From Desulfosporosinus sp. HMP52 (lineage in GTDB: Bacteria > Bacillota > Desulfitobacteriia > Desulfitobacteriales > Desulfitobacteriaceae), in assembly GCF_000765145.1 (NCBI RefSeq), contig NZ_JMGA01000002.1, forward strand, positions 62,001-126,000: 64,000 nucleotides of DNA, given 5' to 3'. The notes beneath the pieces were generated by a model. That model made no database searches. It saw only the letters and a program-made list of their open reading frames with translations, and was not told the origin of the DNA. Made by a program: the position numbers and the translations under genes. Position 1 is the first letter of the stretch. Each line of letters opens with the position of its first letter. This document shows positions 31,417-41,023 of this stretch, piece after piece.

Positions 31417-33921
31417 TTGGGCATAATCCTCAAGTTTATATTTAAAAGTATCGGCGAAAAGAAACTGCGGACTTTTCTGATCGTTTTATCAATTGTATTA
31501 TCCTCGGGAGTTTTTTTTGCCTCAATAGCTATTTCAGGGAGTCTAGAGGAAATGATTATCAAGGGAATTAAAGATTCAATTGGTAACGCGGATATAATAA
31601 TTACGCCCACCGAAAAATCTTCTTCCCCGTTTTTCTATATGAATAAAGCAGAGATATACAAAGATCGTACAGAATATATTATTGGAGAGATTCAGCAAAA
31701 TGCAGTTTTCAAACCCAATAGGAATGAAGAAATAAGCATTAACTTGACAGGAGCATCTATTGAAGATCTCCAAGCAATGAACCCCTTTACAATTGAGCAA
31801 CAGCATAATTTATATCCTTTTGAGGGCAGGAAGATCTTCATTGGTAAATCAGCTGCAGAAAAGTATCAATTGAATGTAGGAGACAGCCTGGAACTGGAAT
31901 TAGGACAAGGACAACAAACCTCTAGACAAAAGTTCACGGTCAGTGGAATAGGCTCCTCGACGGGCTTTTTTAAAGGAACTTCAAAATCAATCCCTGTAAT
32001 AGTACCCAGGGACTTCTTAAGTAATTATAATAATGCACGAGGTAAGGTAGGGACAGTCTATATTAAGCTGCTTAAGCCTGAAGATAAACAAGAAATGATC
32101 CAGCTGTTGTCTAATGACTATAAAGACTACAGGGTTTTTGAACTATTCCCTTTTGAAGAAATAAAGCAGGAAACTTTGATGATATCTGCTGTATTTTTGA
32201 TGTTGTCATCCATTGTCTTTTTTATGAGCATATTCATTATTTACTCATCATTTAAGGTGATTACGACAGAAAAGCTTCCAGTCATAGGAACCTTTAGAAG
32301 TATTGGGGCTACCAAAAGGATGACAAACTTCTTATTATTAGGAGAAAGTCTTCTTTATGGTATCGTTGGTGGCATTTTAGGATGTGGAGTAGGAGTAGGG
32401 ATCTTATATCTTATGTCTTATGCCTTAAGTAGAATGGTTAATGGTTCTGAAGGAATGGAATTTCAAACTACAATTCAGTTTTCGGGATTGAATTTTGTAC
32501 TTGCCTTTATGATGGCAGTAGTTCTTTGTTTTGTCAGCTCAATCATCCCTATCTTAAAGGTATCTAAAATCCCAATCAAGGATATCGTTCTGAACTCAGT
32601 GCAAAAGAATACTACACGAAAAAGGTTATGGCTGATACTGGGCCTAGTATTTATGGTAGTTGCTTTGGCTTCTTCCTTTATTGAAGCAAAGGATTTAAGA
32701 CCGATCTTTGGCAGCGTAGGAATGATAATGACTCTTACTGCTATCGTAATGCTTGTACCCTATATTACTTCCGTTTTTGTAAAGATCTTTGAAATCTTGT
32801 ATGTTTTTATCTTTGGGAACATAGGTATACTTGCGGCTAAAAATTTGAGAGAAAATCAGAACATTATTAATAATATTTCTATGCTGGCAATAGGCATAGC
32901 TTGCTTACTTCTAATCAATACAGCCAGCTATGATAATGTCATAAGCATAACAGATCAGTTCAAGAATTCTTTATATGATATCGAAATGTATACGAATAAA
33001 GCAGATAGGAATATTGAGAAGCGCTTACTTATTATTGATGGTGTACAAGAAGTATATGGGGATTATGAGGCTTATGGAATAGAACTGACAGATAGAAATG
33101 ATCGGATATCTCGCCTTAAAGGGATTGATAAAAGCAAGATTTTAGATTTCTGGAATATCGAGATGAATGGAGATATTGATGGAACCTTTGAAAGGCTTGA
33201 TGAAGGTCGCAATATTTTAATAACACATACATTAAGAGAAAAATTGAATTTAAAAGAAGGGGATCTGGTAAACTTAAAATTAAAAAGTGGCGAAAAGGGT
33301 TATAAGGTGATTGGATTTTTCGATGATTTTGCAACAAGTAAAAATATTGGATTGATATCTCAAAGATTTTTTAAAGCTGACATGCAGTATAAGTATTATT
33401 CAAGTATTTATATTAAGACATCCAAAAATCCTGAAGATGTGCTAAAAAAAATCGAGGAAGAATTTATAAGACTAAAGCCCTACTTACAGACAAAAAACAA
33501 ACTTCAAGAAGAATATTTGAGTTCCAATCAGCAAGTAACTTTACTGATGTCGGGTTTTTCGATTCTAGCAATCGTCATTGGTGTTTTTGGAGTATTGAAC
33601 AATCTGCTAATAAGTTTTCTTGTCCGTAAACGTTCTCTTGCTGTTTTCAAATCAATAGGAATGAGCAAAGTTCAAACGATTAAGATGATTTTTATTGAAG
33701 CCCTCACAGGCGGTGCGATAGGAGGACTTTTAGGCGTAATAGCAGGAACCTTAATGATTGTTATTTTAGCTGGAACAAACAACTCAAAGAACATACATTT
33801 CCCGATAAGTTCCTATATAATATACGTTTTTGGTGGTATAATTCTAATGATTATTGCCTCAATAATTCCTGCCCTAAAATCCTCAAAACTTGATATAGTC
33901 TCGTCCATAAAACTTGAATAG
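31417..33921 (+). CDS. Two-module FtsX-type ABC permease
   Basis: About 834 residues with two MacB/FtsX modules: TM1 (about 16-36), outer domain (about 40-255), three helices (about 258-390), a second set of helices (about 412-500), a second outer domain (about 510-690) and three final helices (about 705-825). The size and duplication are typical of FtsX permeases of peptide/lipid export systems. The TTG at 31417 has AGGAGTG six bases upstream; GTG at 31408 overlaps that site. It is the last gene of the three-gene exporter unit and is followed 92 bases later by uppP in the same direction. Confidence 0.9.
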   Translation: MGIILKFIFKSIGEKKLRTFLIVLSIVLSSGVFFASIAISGSLEEMIIKGIKDSIGNADIIITPTEKSSSPFFYMNKAEIYKDRTEYIIGEIQQNAVFKPNRNEEISINLTGASIEDLQAMNPFTIEQQHNLYPFEGRKIFIGKSAAEKYQLNVGDSLELELGQGQQTSRQKFTVSGIGSSTGFFKGTSKSIPVIVPRDFLSNYNNARGKVGTVYIKLLKPEDKQEMIQLLSNDYKDYRVFELFPFEEIKQETLMISAVFLMLSSIVFFMSIFIIYSSFKVITTEKLPVIGTFRSIGATKRMTNFLLLGESLLYGIVGGILGCGVGVGILYLMSYALSRMVNGSEGMEFQTTIQFSGLNFVLAFMMAVVLCFVSSIIPILKVSKIPIKDIVLNSVQKNTTRKRLWLILGLVFMVVALASSFIEAKDLRPIFGSVGMIMTLTAIVMLVPYITSVFVKIFEILYVFIFGNIGILAAKNLRENQNIINNISMLAIGIACLLLINTASYDNVISITDQFKNSLYDIEMYTNKADRNIEKRLLIIDGVQEVYGDYEAYGIELTDRNDRISRLKGIDKSKILDFWNIEMNGDIDGTFERLDEGRNILITHTLREKLNLKEGDLVNLKLKSGEKGYKVIGFFDDFATSKNIGLISQRFFKADMQYKYYSSIYIKTSKNPEDVLKKIEEEFIRLKPYLQTKNKLQEEYLSSNQQVTLLMSGFSILAIVIGVFGVLNNLLISFLVRKRSLAVFKSIGMSKVQTIKMIFIEALTGGAIGGLLGVIAGTLMIVILAGTNNSKNIHFPISSYIIYVFGGIILMIIASIIPALKSSKLDIVSSIKLE

Positions 33922-34013
33922 ATCCACTGCACAAGAAATATCATATCTGAGAAGTTATTAGGTATAGATCACTAATGAGGCTCGATGTTTATTGTTAAAA
34001 GGAGATTTAAGAA

Positions 34014-34838
34014 ATGTTATTAATTGAGATTTTGAAAGCGATTATTCTGGGTATCGTGGAGGGAGTCACAGAGTGGCTGCCTATTAGTAGTACGGGGCAT
34101 ATGATTTTAGTCGACCAGTTTATACAGCTTAATATGAGTGAAGCTTTTAAAGAGATGTTCTTTGTTGTTATTCAACTTGGGGCAATCATTTCGGTCATCG
34201 TTTTATATTGGAAAAAGCTAATTCCGGTATCCTTTACAAAGAAGGCATCTATAAAATACGATACAATCATACTATGGTTAAAAATTCTTACTGCCTGTCT
34301 GCCAGCGGCAATTATTGGTCTGTTGTTTGATGATCAAATTGATGCTCAGTTTTATAACTATCAGACCGTTGCTGTTACGTTAATTTTGTACGGGATACTG
34401 TTTATCGTCATCGAAAATCGAAACTCGAAATTAAGACCAAGGATCAATAATTTAGCGCAAATCACCTATAAAACCGCTATGATCATTGGAGTGTTTCAAG
34501 TTTTGGCACTAATCCCCGGCACATCCCGGTCGGGTGCAACTATTTTGGGGGCTATCTTAATCGGTACATCCAGAACGGTTGCTGCAGAATTCACCTTTTT
34601 CTTAGCTATTCCAATTATGTTCGGGGCAAGCCTCCTTAAAATATTAAAATTTGGTTTAGTGTTTACTAATGCTGAACTTGTAATTTTATTAACTGGAATG
34701 GTAGTTGCTTACATAGTATCAATATTATCCATCAAATTTTTAGTGGGATACATTAAGAAGAATGACTTCAAGGCCTTCGGTTGGTATAGAATTATATTAG
34801 GAATTATTGTACTGCTTTATTTTTTCATTATGAGTTAG
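34014..34838 (+). CDS. uppP: Undecaprenyl-diphosphatase
   Basis: 274 residues, about eight helices. Both family signatures are present: [15 protein letters not shown] (residues 17-31, including catalytic Glu) and [10 protein letters not shown] (about 167-176, catalytic Arg/Ser). It removes a phosphate from undecaprenyl diphosphate to recycle the lipid carrier for peptidoglycan synthesis; extra copies give bacitracin resistance (known). Following an FtsX-type ABC exporter in the same direction, it suggests an antibiotic- or envelope-stress module, though no two-component pair sits next to it. AAAAGGAG site before the ATG; terminator at 34855. Confidence 0.95.
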   Translation: MLLIEILKAIILGIVEGVTEWLPISSTGHMILVDQFIQLNMSEAFKEMFFVVIQLGAIISVIVLYWKKLIPVSFTKKASIKYDTIILWLKILTACLPAAIIGLLFDDQIDAQFYNYQTVAVTLILYGILFIVIENRNSKLRPRINNLAQITYKTAMIIGVFQVLALIPGTSRSGATILGAILIGTSRTVAAEFTFFLAIPIMFGASLLKILKFGLVFTNAELVILLTGMVVAYIVSILSIKFLVGYIKKNDFKAFGWYRIILGIIVLLYFFIMS

Positions 34839-34854
34839 AACCAATCAATCTAAG

Positions 34855-34885
34855 ACACCTGTTTCTTAAGCGGGTGTTTTTTATT
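34855..34885. terminator. Rho-independent terminator after uppP
   Basis: ACACCTG pairs with CGGGTGT, followed by TTTTTATTTT. The short stretch after it (GGTGGAGTTAGAGTCCTC) loosely resembles the repeat near 10030. Confidence 0.75.
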
Positions 34886-34942
34886 TTGCTTAGGTGGAGT
34901 TAGAGTCCTCTAAGTCTCTATGTACCCTTTAGTTGAAGGGGT

Positions 34943-36151
34943 TCACTGTATTATTACGCGGTAATAATTTTCTTCGAGGAGCTTTTTGAGGGTCATGACC
35001 TGAGCTGCGTCGATGGTCTCTAACTCCAGTTCTACCTTTGCGTAACTGATGGGTATATCTAAGGTTTCTCGCCGATGTGAAACGGCAAGCACATTCGCCC
35101 CCTTACTCGCAATTAACTGTAAGAGTTGGGCTAGAGCACCGGGGCGATCACTAATAACAGTCGTAAGAAAGCACTTCCGACCATTTTTAACGAGTCCTTT
35201 GTCAATGGTGCGAGCCAGGATATTAACATCGACGTTGCCGCCGCTTAGAACTGCAACGATTTTGCGATTTTTGTAATGTGTCAACCTATGTATTATTCCC
35301 GCAGCAGAGGCGGCCCCTGCGCCTTCGGAAACAACTTTAGCACTCTCTAGGAATAATAACATTGTACTGGCAATTTCATCCTCATCGACGGCTACTATAT
35401 CGTCAACATATTTACTTACAAGTTCAAAGGTAAGTTTACCAGGTGTTTTAACAGCAATCCCATCAGCAATGCTTGGAGTTCCATTAACTGTAATTAGGTG
35501 CTTGTTGTTAATCGATTCTAGCATTGAAGGATTATTTTTACTTTGGACACCGACAATCTTGATGGCTGGATTTATAGTTTTGAGTGCCAGGGCAACACCT
35601 GATATTAATCCGCCTCCACCAATTGGCAAGACGACAACTTCGACATCAGGCAGATCATCAAGAATTTCCAAGGCGATAGTCCCTTGCCCGGCAATCACCA
35701 GTGGGTCATTAAAGGGGTGTATAAATGTTGCTTGGGTTTCCGCCTGAATGCGTCGTGCTTCATTGTAGGCCTCATCGTATGCTTCGCCGTGCAGAATAAC
35801 TTCTGCACCATACTTGCGTGTGGCAGTTACTTTGGAAAGGGGAGCGTGCAAAGGCATGACAATTTTTGCTTCGATTCCGTAAATTGCGGCGGCTACTGCC
35901 ACCCCTTGAGCATGGTTGCCAGCTGAAGATGCGATCACACCCAGTGCCTTTTCTTGGTCAGTCAAGTTAGCAATTCTATTGTACGCTCCTCTAATCTTGA
36001 AAGACCCGGTGCGTTGTAGATTTTCCATCTTGACGAAGACCTGATTACCACTCATATTACTTAAACGAGGATTAAATACTAAAGCTGTTTTATAGGATAC
36101 TCCTTGGAGCGTAGTTTTGGCATTTTTAATATCTGCTAGAGAAATATTCAT
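34943..36151 (-). CDS. ilvA: Threonine ammonia-lyase with C-terminal ACT domain
   Basis: 402 residues. Pyridoxal-phosphate lysine in TGSFKIRGAYN (about residue 53), SSAGNHAQG, the PLP-phosphate loop GGGGLISG and a C-terminal ACT domain (about 325-400, SDRPGALAQLLQLI) used for allosteric control. It deaminates threonine to 2-oxobutanoate for isoleucine synthesis or threonine use. The length fits the single-ACT form. Start supported by AAGGGAAGGAACC upstream. A GntR-type gene lies just upstream in the same direction, separated by a very strong terminator, so they are separate units. Confidence 0.92.
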   Translation of the reverse strand: MNISLADIKNAKTTLQGVSYKTALVFNPRLSNMSGNQVFVKMENLQRTGSFKIRGAYNRIANLTDQEKALGVIASSAGNHAQGVAVAAAIYGIEAKIVMPLHAPLSKVTATRKYGAEVILHGEAYDEAYNEARRIQAETQATFIHPFNDPLVIAGQGTIALEILDDLPDVEVVVLPIGGGGLISGVALALKTINPAIKIVGVQSKNNPSMLESINNKHLITVNGTPSIADGIAVKTPGKLTFELVSKYVDDIVAVDEDEIASTMLLFLESAKVVSEGAGAASAAGIIHRLTHYKNRKIVAVLSGGNVDVNILARTIDKGLVKNGRKCFLTTVISDRPGALAQLLQLIASKGANVLAVSHRRETLDIPISYAKVELELETIDAAQVMTLKKLLEENYYRVIIQ

Positions 36152-36321
36152 AGAGTGGTTCCTTCCCTTGTAATTTATATATTCAAGCTATGTGAACATG
36201 AAATTACCTTAGTTTGTTCATTCGGAGTATGATCTATGAGAAAAAATCATTTTTGCCCACCTCGCAGCTCAAACCGCACGGATTGGCAATGCGAGCAGGA
36301 CATTGAAACGCATCCTTACGT

Positions 36322-36367
36322 ACATAAAGATAGTCAGAACATCCAGTGTTCTGACTATCTTTATGTG
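36322..36367. terminator. Strong hairpin, about 20-bp stem
   Basis: ACATAAAGATAGTCAGAACA pairs with TGTTCTGACTATCTTTATGT around a 6-base loop, between the GntR regulator and the ilvA gene. The rest of 36152-36398 (the ilvA promoter region) shows no recognised site. Confidence 0.85.
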
Positions 36368-36398
36368 CATATTTTATAAGTTTAACTATAACCCATTA

Positions 36399-37082
36399 TT
36401 ATTCAGTGATTCCAAAGCCTCTCATAGCGTGTATTATGTGGAGTTTCATTGCGGTTTTTGCTCCTTCAGCATCTCTTTTTGATAAAAACTCCATAATCAT
36501 ACGATGATCATTCAAAGTGTTTTGAATCATTTCTTCATTTGTGTCAGATAATAGAACTCCCTTGTCAATCGCTTGATAGAGGATAGGCATCAGCCGATTC
36601 ATAAATTCATTGTGGGTCGCCTTAGCTATGGATTTGTGAAATGCTTGCTCTGCCTCGGTTCGATCTTCCTTTTTTAGAATTAATTCTTCTTCGAGTCTGC
36701 CATAATATAAAATTCGTTCCAGTTCCCTATCGTTGGCCCGTTTAGCTGCATAATAGGCTGATTGAGGCTCAAAGATCAGACGCATTTCATAGAGATCCTT
36801 TACGTCTGGTTGGAGTGTGGAAAGTTCTTTAAGGCCTAAATCTTCATTCAAATCAAGATTATTCTTAACAAAGGTGCCTTTACCACGATAAATCTCTAAA
36901 ACATTATGTGCAACTAAAATACGGATAGCTTCGCGTAACGTAGTGCGGCTAACTTGTAGAACTTCAGATAGTTCAATTTCGTTAGGGAGTTTGTCTCCTG
37001 AGCTGAATTTCTTATCTATAGTAATCATTGCCAGGATATTATCCGCTACATTTTCTGCCAGACTTCTTTTTTTCCTTGTCAT
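36399..37082 (-). CDS. FadR/GntR-family transcriptional regulator
   Basis: 227 residues. N-terminal winged helix (residues 1-70; KLPNEIELSEVLQVSRTTLR is the recognition area) and an all-helical FCD domain with likely metal-site residues (LYEMRLIFEPQ, HKSIAKATH, NDHRMIM, HIIHAMRG). FCD-type GntR proteins usually respond to organic acids. Its target is not evident; the nearest genes are ilvA downstream and a sigma-54 activator upstream, but each has its own unit. Preceded by TTTAGGGGGG. Confidence 0.93.
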   Translation of the reverse strand: MTRKKRSLAENVADNILAMITIDKKFSSGDKLPNEIELSEVLQVSRTTLREAIRILVAHNVLEIYRGKGTFVKNNLDLNEDLGLKELSTLQPDVKDLYEMRLIFEPQSAYYAAKRANDRELERILYYGRLEEELILKKEDRTEAEQAFHKSIAKATHNEFMNRLMPILYQAIDKGVLLSDTNEEMIQNTLNDHRMIMEFLSKRDAEGAKTAMKLHIIHAMRGFGITE

Positions 37083-37180
37083 GACGGCCCCCCCTAAAGT
37101 GAATACTATTAATACTGTATCCCAATATCTTTAAAAAGCAAGTCTAAATTCCTAAGTTTATAAATTGATAAATTCAAAAC

Positions 37181-37223
37181 AAAAAGGCAACCATCAATTC
37201 ATTAACTTGATGATGCCCTTTTT
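37181..37223. terminator. Terminator-like hairpin
   Basis: AAAAAGGCA-CATCAA with TTGATGATGCCCTTTTT, with small mismatches; T-run on either strand. Between the GntR promoter and a decayed region. Confidence 0.6.
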
Positions 37224-37273
37224 GTTAGCAGAGAGACTTTGTATAATTCATCGTTTCTATGAAATTTAACAAG

Positions 37274-37515
37274 TTAAACTAAATTTTCAAAAGCAGATCC
37301 ATTAAGCGTTGAGAATTGATTTTTGGATGTTTCATAGGCTTCTATGGCATCATCCATTAGGAATGTTGACTCTTCTTTGCTCTTGTAGTGCTTTTATTGT
37401 TTTCGATATAGTGACTATTCAGTAAGGATGATGCTTCTGAACTGATGGATGAAATGAACCTATAAGCCTCCTTTACTTTTTATAAGTTTCTTTAGTTATC
37501 GATTGTAATTCTTTG
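37274..37515 (-). pseudogene. Decayed reading frame of unknown family
   Basis: On the minus strand three consecutive coding-like pieces in different frames follow each other: LKELQSITKETYKK, then KEAYRFISSISSEASSLLNS and on, then KEESTFLMDDAIEAYETSKN to a TAA at 37274. No intact start. The composition is like an alpha-helical protein rather than random sequence. It lies just downstream of the sigma-54 activator gene in the same direction. Family not recognised; sequencing errors are an alternative. Confidence 0.35.
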
Positions 37516-37541
37516 AGTTAAGTTTGAAAACGCTTAAGTTG

Positions 37542-38894
37542 TTACTTAAAGTTTAAGCCATGCTTATTTAGGCGGTATAGGAGAGTTGGACGAGAAATCC
37601 CCAGATACTTTGCAGTCCTGGTCTGGTTATAATTATTCTTCTCTAAGGCTTTAATTATTAGACGTTTCTCTAACTCTTCTAGAGAAAAACCTCCTTCAGG
37701 AAGATTGATGATAGGATCTGAAGTGGCCTTCTCAAAGTTCTCTAGTAACTCGCTGGGCAGATGTATTGGCAGAATTTCATTGTTTTGGCAAACAATGAGT
37801 GGTCTTTCAATGGCATTTTGCAATTCTCTTATGTTACCTGGCCAATCATATCGAGTCAGAATTTTCATGGCTTCAGGAGAGATCTTCTTTGTATGGGAAG
37901 GATCAAATTTTCCTAAGAAATGATTAACTAAGAGAGGGATATCGTCTTTACGCAATCTTAAAGGCGGCATTTTGATTTGCATCACGTTTAAGCGATAATA
38001 GAGATCTTCCCTTAAGGTTCCACTAGCTATGGCTGTGGAAAGTTCAGCGTTAGTGGTAGCAATGACCCTTACATCGATTGGTATTGTTTCGGTTCCCCCG
38101 ACTCTTTCAAAACATCTTTCCTGTAAGACCCTGAGTAATTTTACTTGCATGCTTATCGGCATGTCGTCGATTTCGTCTAAGAGGATTGTACCTTTATCAG
38201 CCATCTCGAAACGGCCTTTTTTTCTAGTTGTCGCACCGGTAAAAGCCCCCTTTTCATGCCCAAATAGTTCACTTTCCAACAGGTGTTCAGGAAGAGCGGC
38301 ACAGTTCACCGCTATAAAGGGCATATTTGCCCGGTTACTGGCTTTGTGGATTTCTACAGCTGCAACCTCTTTACCGGTTCCGCTTTCGCCGGTTATCAAA
38401 ACTGTTGCATTAGTTTTGGCAACCTGCTGTATTAATAGGGCAACTCCTTTAATGGCATCACTTTGCCCAATCATTTTCCCGTATTTCTCGCCTAACTCTT
38501 GACGCAGGTAACTTACTTCAAGTTCCAAATTAGATAAATGCAGAGCCTGTTTCACTTGGATTTTTAATTCGTCCAGTTTAAAAGGTTTGGTTATATAATC
38601 GGTAGCCCCAATTTTCATAGCTTCAATGGCGGTCTCAATAGTTCCGTGAGCAGTAATCATAATCACCGGCATATTTGGGTTTATGCCTTTGAGCCTTTTT
38701 AAAACTTCTAGGCCATCAATATCAGGCATCTTCAAGTCTAGAATAACCGTAGATGGTTCGGTTTCAAGTGCCAATTCAATACCTTGTAAACCCCTTGTTG
38801 CAGTAACAACTTGATATCCCTCGTGACTTAACGCCCTCTCTAAGGCCCAACACATTCTCTCTTCATCATCAATTACCAAAATTCTTGGAATCAA
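37542..38894 (-). CDS. NtrC-family sigma-54-dependent response regulator
   Basis: About 450 residues. Receiver with phospho-acceptor in VILDLKMPD (about residue 55), AAA+ domain with GESGTGKE Walker A, GAFTGA sigma-54 loop and GTILLDEID Walker B, and a Fis-type helix-turn-helix at the C-terminus (YNQTRTAKYLGISRPTLLYRL). TTG at 38894 is preferred because AGGAG lies ten bases upstream; GTG at 38903 sits on that site. Overall close in plan to the regulator at 7410. It lies 15 to 25 bases after the kinase gene. Likely target: the divergent sigma-54 promoter at 40674 with its two dyad sites. Confidence 0.95.
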   Translation of the reverse strand: MIPRILVIDDEERMCWALERALSHEGYQVVTATRGLQGIELALETEPSTVILDLKMPDIDGLEVLKRLKGINPNMPVIMITAHGTIETAIEAMKIGATDYITKPFKLDELKIQVKQALHLSNLELEVSYLRQELGEKYGKMIGQSDAIKGVALLIQQVAKTNATVLITGESGTGKEVAAVEIHKASNRANMPFIAVNCAALPEHLLESELFGHEKGAFTGATTRKKGRFEMADKGTILLDEIDDMPISMQVKLLRVLQERCFERVGGTETIPIDVRVIATTNAELSTAIASGTLREDLYYRLNVMQIKMPPLRLRKDDIPLLVNHFLGKFDPSHTKKISPEAMKILTRYDWPGNIRELQNAIERPLIVCQNNEILPIHLPSELLENFEKATSDPIINLPEGGFSLEELEKRLIIKALEKNNYNQTRTAKYLGISRPTLLYRLNKHGLNFK

Positions 38895-38917
38895 GAATAT
38901 CACTCTCCTAAGCAGAA

Positions 38918-40432
38918 TTAGGGTGTCACTGGTAGTTTAATTGTAAAGGTTGTGCCATTGTAAGGAGTGCTGTCCACTTCGATCATTCCACCATGCAGCT
39001 TAATGCTCTGATAAGAGATAGATAGGCCTAATCCGGTACCGGCTTGCTTAGTAGTAAAGAAGGGGTCAAATATTCTATGAATATCATCTCCCGAGATCCC
39101 TTCGCCTGTATCAGCCAAACTAACGATAACCATATCATCCGTTTGTTTTGTTTTAATATCTAAATTACCACCGGAGGGCATAGCTTCAGCAGCGTTCACG
39201 ATAATATTTACGAATACCTGTTTAATTTTTTCGGTATCCGCCAAGATTTGTGGGAGCTTAGGATCTAGGTGAAGTTGAACTTTTACCTTTTGTTTTCTTA
39301 ACATTGCTGCTGAAAATGATAGGACTCCCATAATTAGATCATTAATAGAACATTCTCGAATAGAAACCTTAGTCGGACGTCCAAAGTCTAACAGTTCTTG
39401 AATTACAGAGTCTTGTCTGTCCACTTGTTCATCAATTGCCAGGGTGTATTCCTCGATACCGCTCATCTGAGAATATTCCTGTTTCATAAGGTCGACTAAA
39501 GTCTTAATAATGCCGATAGGATTTCGTAATTCATGAGCTACACCTGTAGCTAATTGTCCTAGAGCTATAAGATGTTCAGATTGCCTTAGTTGATCTTCCA
39601 AACGTTCCTTTTCACTTAAATTCTCGGCCATGCGATTGACAGCCCGGGCCACCTCGCCCAATTCACCAGACATTTCCGGTAATAGGTGGTGTATATCATA
39701 TTCCATACGGTGTAACCCTCTTTTCAAGCGATCTACTCCAGTGGTAATATTGCGTATTGTTCTTAGAGTAGCAAACATGACTAAGGCTAATACGCCTAAT
39801 GTAAAATACCGGAGTAATTTTCGATAGAAGCTGCTTTGATAAAAAAAGGGGTTAAGGCGTTCCCCGGCCCACATAACTGCAACCACTTTTCCTTTTAGGA
39901 CAACGGGTGAAATGTATTCTACAACTTGATCATCAAAGGACCCGGAGATTCGAAAGAGCGGCTCTTTACCCATTTCTGCAGCTACAAGGCCCGATTTGGT
40001 ACTGGCGAATATTTCTTTCTCTCTCTGGGTTTCTTCGTCGGGGGATAGGTTTCGATAATTATGTAAAAAACCCAATACTGTAATCTTTTCTGCTTGCGGA
40101 ACATATAAACCGAAGCGAATACCAGAATTTGACGGAATATAAGGTTCTACAACTTTTGTGAACTCGTTGTGAAGAAGGTTAGGGGATAAACCTTCAGGTT
40201 CAAACCCCAAAGAGTCAAGATTTACAGAGAGTTCTTGATTAGTGCTTTTTACTAAAGCCGCAAGCCTCTGTTCCTTATCAAAAAAGATTACTTGGTCAGT
40301 TTGAGAAGCAAAGAAAATGTCGTACATTAAGGCTAATAAAGGGATGAGCATAATGAATGCAAAAATTGTAACCAGCTGATTGGTAAGGCTTTTTCTCTTG
40401 AACGATGATAGGAAATCCTTATGGATGCCCAA
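38918..40432 (-). CDS. NtrB-type sensor histidine kinase with outer sensor domain
   Basis: About 504 residues. TM1 (about 16-38), an extracytoplasmic domain of about 165 residues (Cache/double-helix type, includes FGLYVPQAEKITVLG), TM2 (about 202-222), HAMP (about 225-280), HisKA (GVAHELRNPIGI) and HATPase (NIIVNAAEA, DTGEGI, GTGLGLSI). TTG at 40432 is chosen: GGAGGTGG lies about nine bases upstream, inside the longer frame from 40456. Cognate partner of the regulator that follows. The outer domain may sense the substrate exported by the TauE/SafE protein encoded divergently (inference). Confidence 0.92.
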   Translation of the reverse strand: MGIHKDFLSSFKRKSLTNQLVTIFAFIMLIPLLALMYDIFFASQTDQVIFFDKEQRLAALVKSTNQELSVNLDSLGFEPEGLSPNLLHNEFTKVVEPYIPSNSGIRFGLYVPQAEKITVLGFLHNYRNLSPDEETQREKEIFASTKSGLVAAEMGKEPLFRISGSFDDQVVEYISPVVLKGKVVAVMWAGERLNPFFYQSSFYRKLLRYFTLGVLALVMFATLRTIRNITTGVDRLKRGLHRMEYDIHHLLPEMSGELGEVARAVNRMAENLSEKERLEDQLRQSEHLIALGQLATGVAHELRNPIGIIKTLVDLMKQEYSQMSGIEEYTLAIDEQVDRQDSVIQELLDFGRPTKVSIRECSINDLIMGVLSFSAAMLRKQKVKVQLHLDPKLPQILADTEKIKQVFVNIIVNAAEAMPSGGNLDIKTKQTDDMVIVSLADTGEGISGDDIHRIFDPFFTTKQAGTGLGLSISYQSIKLHGGMIEVDSTPYNGTTFTIKLPVTP

Positions 40433-40491
40433 AACAAAGCCACCTCCAACTACCAATGGGTTCTATTAGTGAATTATATAATACATTTGAC

Positions 40492-40621
40492 TGTAGCAAA
40501 TGATACATGTAGGCGGAATTTAAAGAAAACATCTAATAATCTAAGCAATAGGGAGAAATAATCAGGTTAATCAAAGAATTTATTGTTACTATTTAAATGG
40601 GGGAGTATAGCATTTGCTACA
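40492..40621 (+). promoter_or_regulatory. Pair of 16-bp dyads, likely sigma-54 activator sites
   Basis: TGTAGCAAATGATACA (40492-40507) and TATAGCATTTGCTACA (40606-40621) are copies of one dyad, TGTAGC-N4-GCTACA type, in opposite orientation and about 114 bases apart. They lie 54 and 168 bases upstream of the -24 element at 40674, the usual distance for enhancer sites of NtrC-family activators. The gap 40433-40776 holds these sites and the promoter, no gene. Confidence 0.7.
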
Positions 40622-40673
40622 CTTCTTTTTTTAATGGTCATAATAAAAGCACAGAATATCAGCTAATTGACGT

Positions 40674-40689
40674 TGGCACAGTATTTGCT
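40674..40689 (+). promoter_or_regulatory. Sigma-54 (-24/-12) promoter
   Basis: TGGCAC-AGTAT-TTGCT matches the consensus exactly, with GG and GC ten bases apart. Drives the small membrane protein, TauE/SafE exporter and UspA genes. Confidence 0.9.
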
Positions 40690-40776
40690 ATATAGAGAAT
40701 TATATCACAAACTAAGGAGGGGGGATATCTCTTTAAGTCTAGGTTTTTTACACTAAACAACAAAGGAGAGATTGGT

Positions 40777-41007
40777 ATGAGTGAAGCGGTAAAAACGAGC
40801 TCTTTAAAAACTATCGTCTATCTGGGATTATCGATCTGTGCGTATGTATTGATTTTCTTTAATATTGATCAATTAAATGGTTTCTATTTAAGCAAAGGAA
40901 TTATTCCAGCTGTTTGCCTTTTAGGCACTGTCATCGGAATCGCTTTTTTGTACGGGACAGCGATATCTCATACTCTAAGCATACTAGGCTTAGAAAGCAA
41001 ACATTAG
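40777..41007 (+). CDS. Small two-helix membrane protein
   Basis: 76 residues, family not recognised. Two hydrophobic helices (about 12-29 and 40-65) joined by a short polar loop (NIDQLNGFYLSKG). AAAGGAGAG precedes the ATG. It is the first gene of the sigma-54-driven operon and 16 bases before the exporter gene; small membrane proteins of this kind often accompany TSUP transporters as subunits, but no function is proved. Confidence 0.8.
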   Translation: MSEAVKTSSLKTIVYLGLSICAYVLIFFNIDQLNGFYLSKGIIPAVCLLGTVIGIAFLYGTAISHTLSILGLESKH

Positions 41008-41023
41008 AAAGGGGGCTTCACCT

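Noticed and set aside
38029-38502. 157-codon plus-strand open frame inside the sigma-54 activator gene
   Set aside because: Antisense shadow of the conserved AAA+ domain; a similar shadow occurs opposite the paralogue at 7907-8221.
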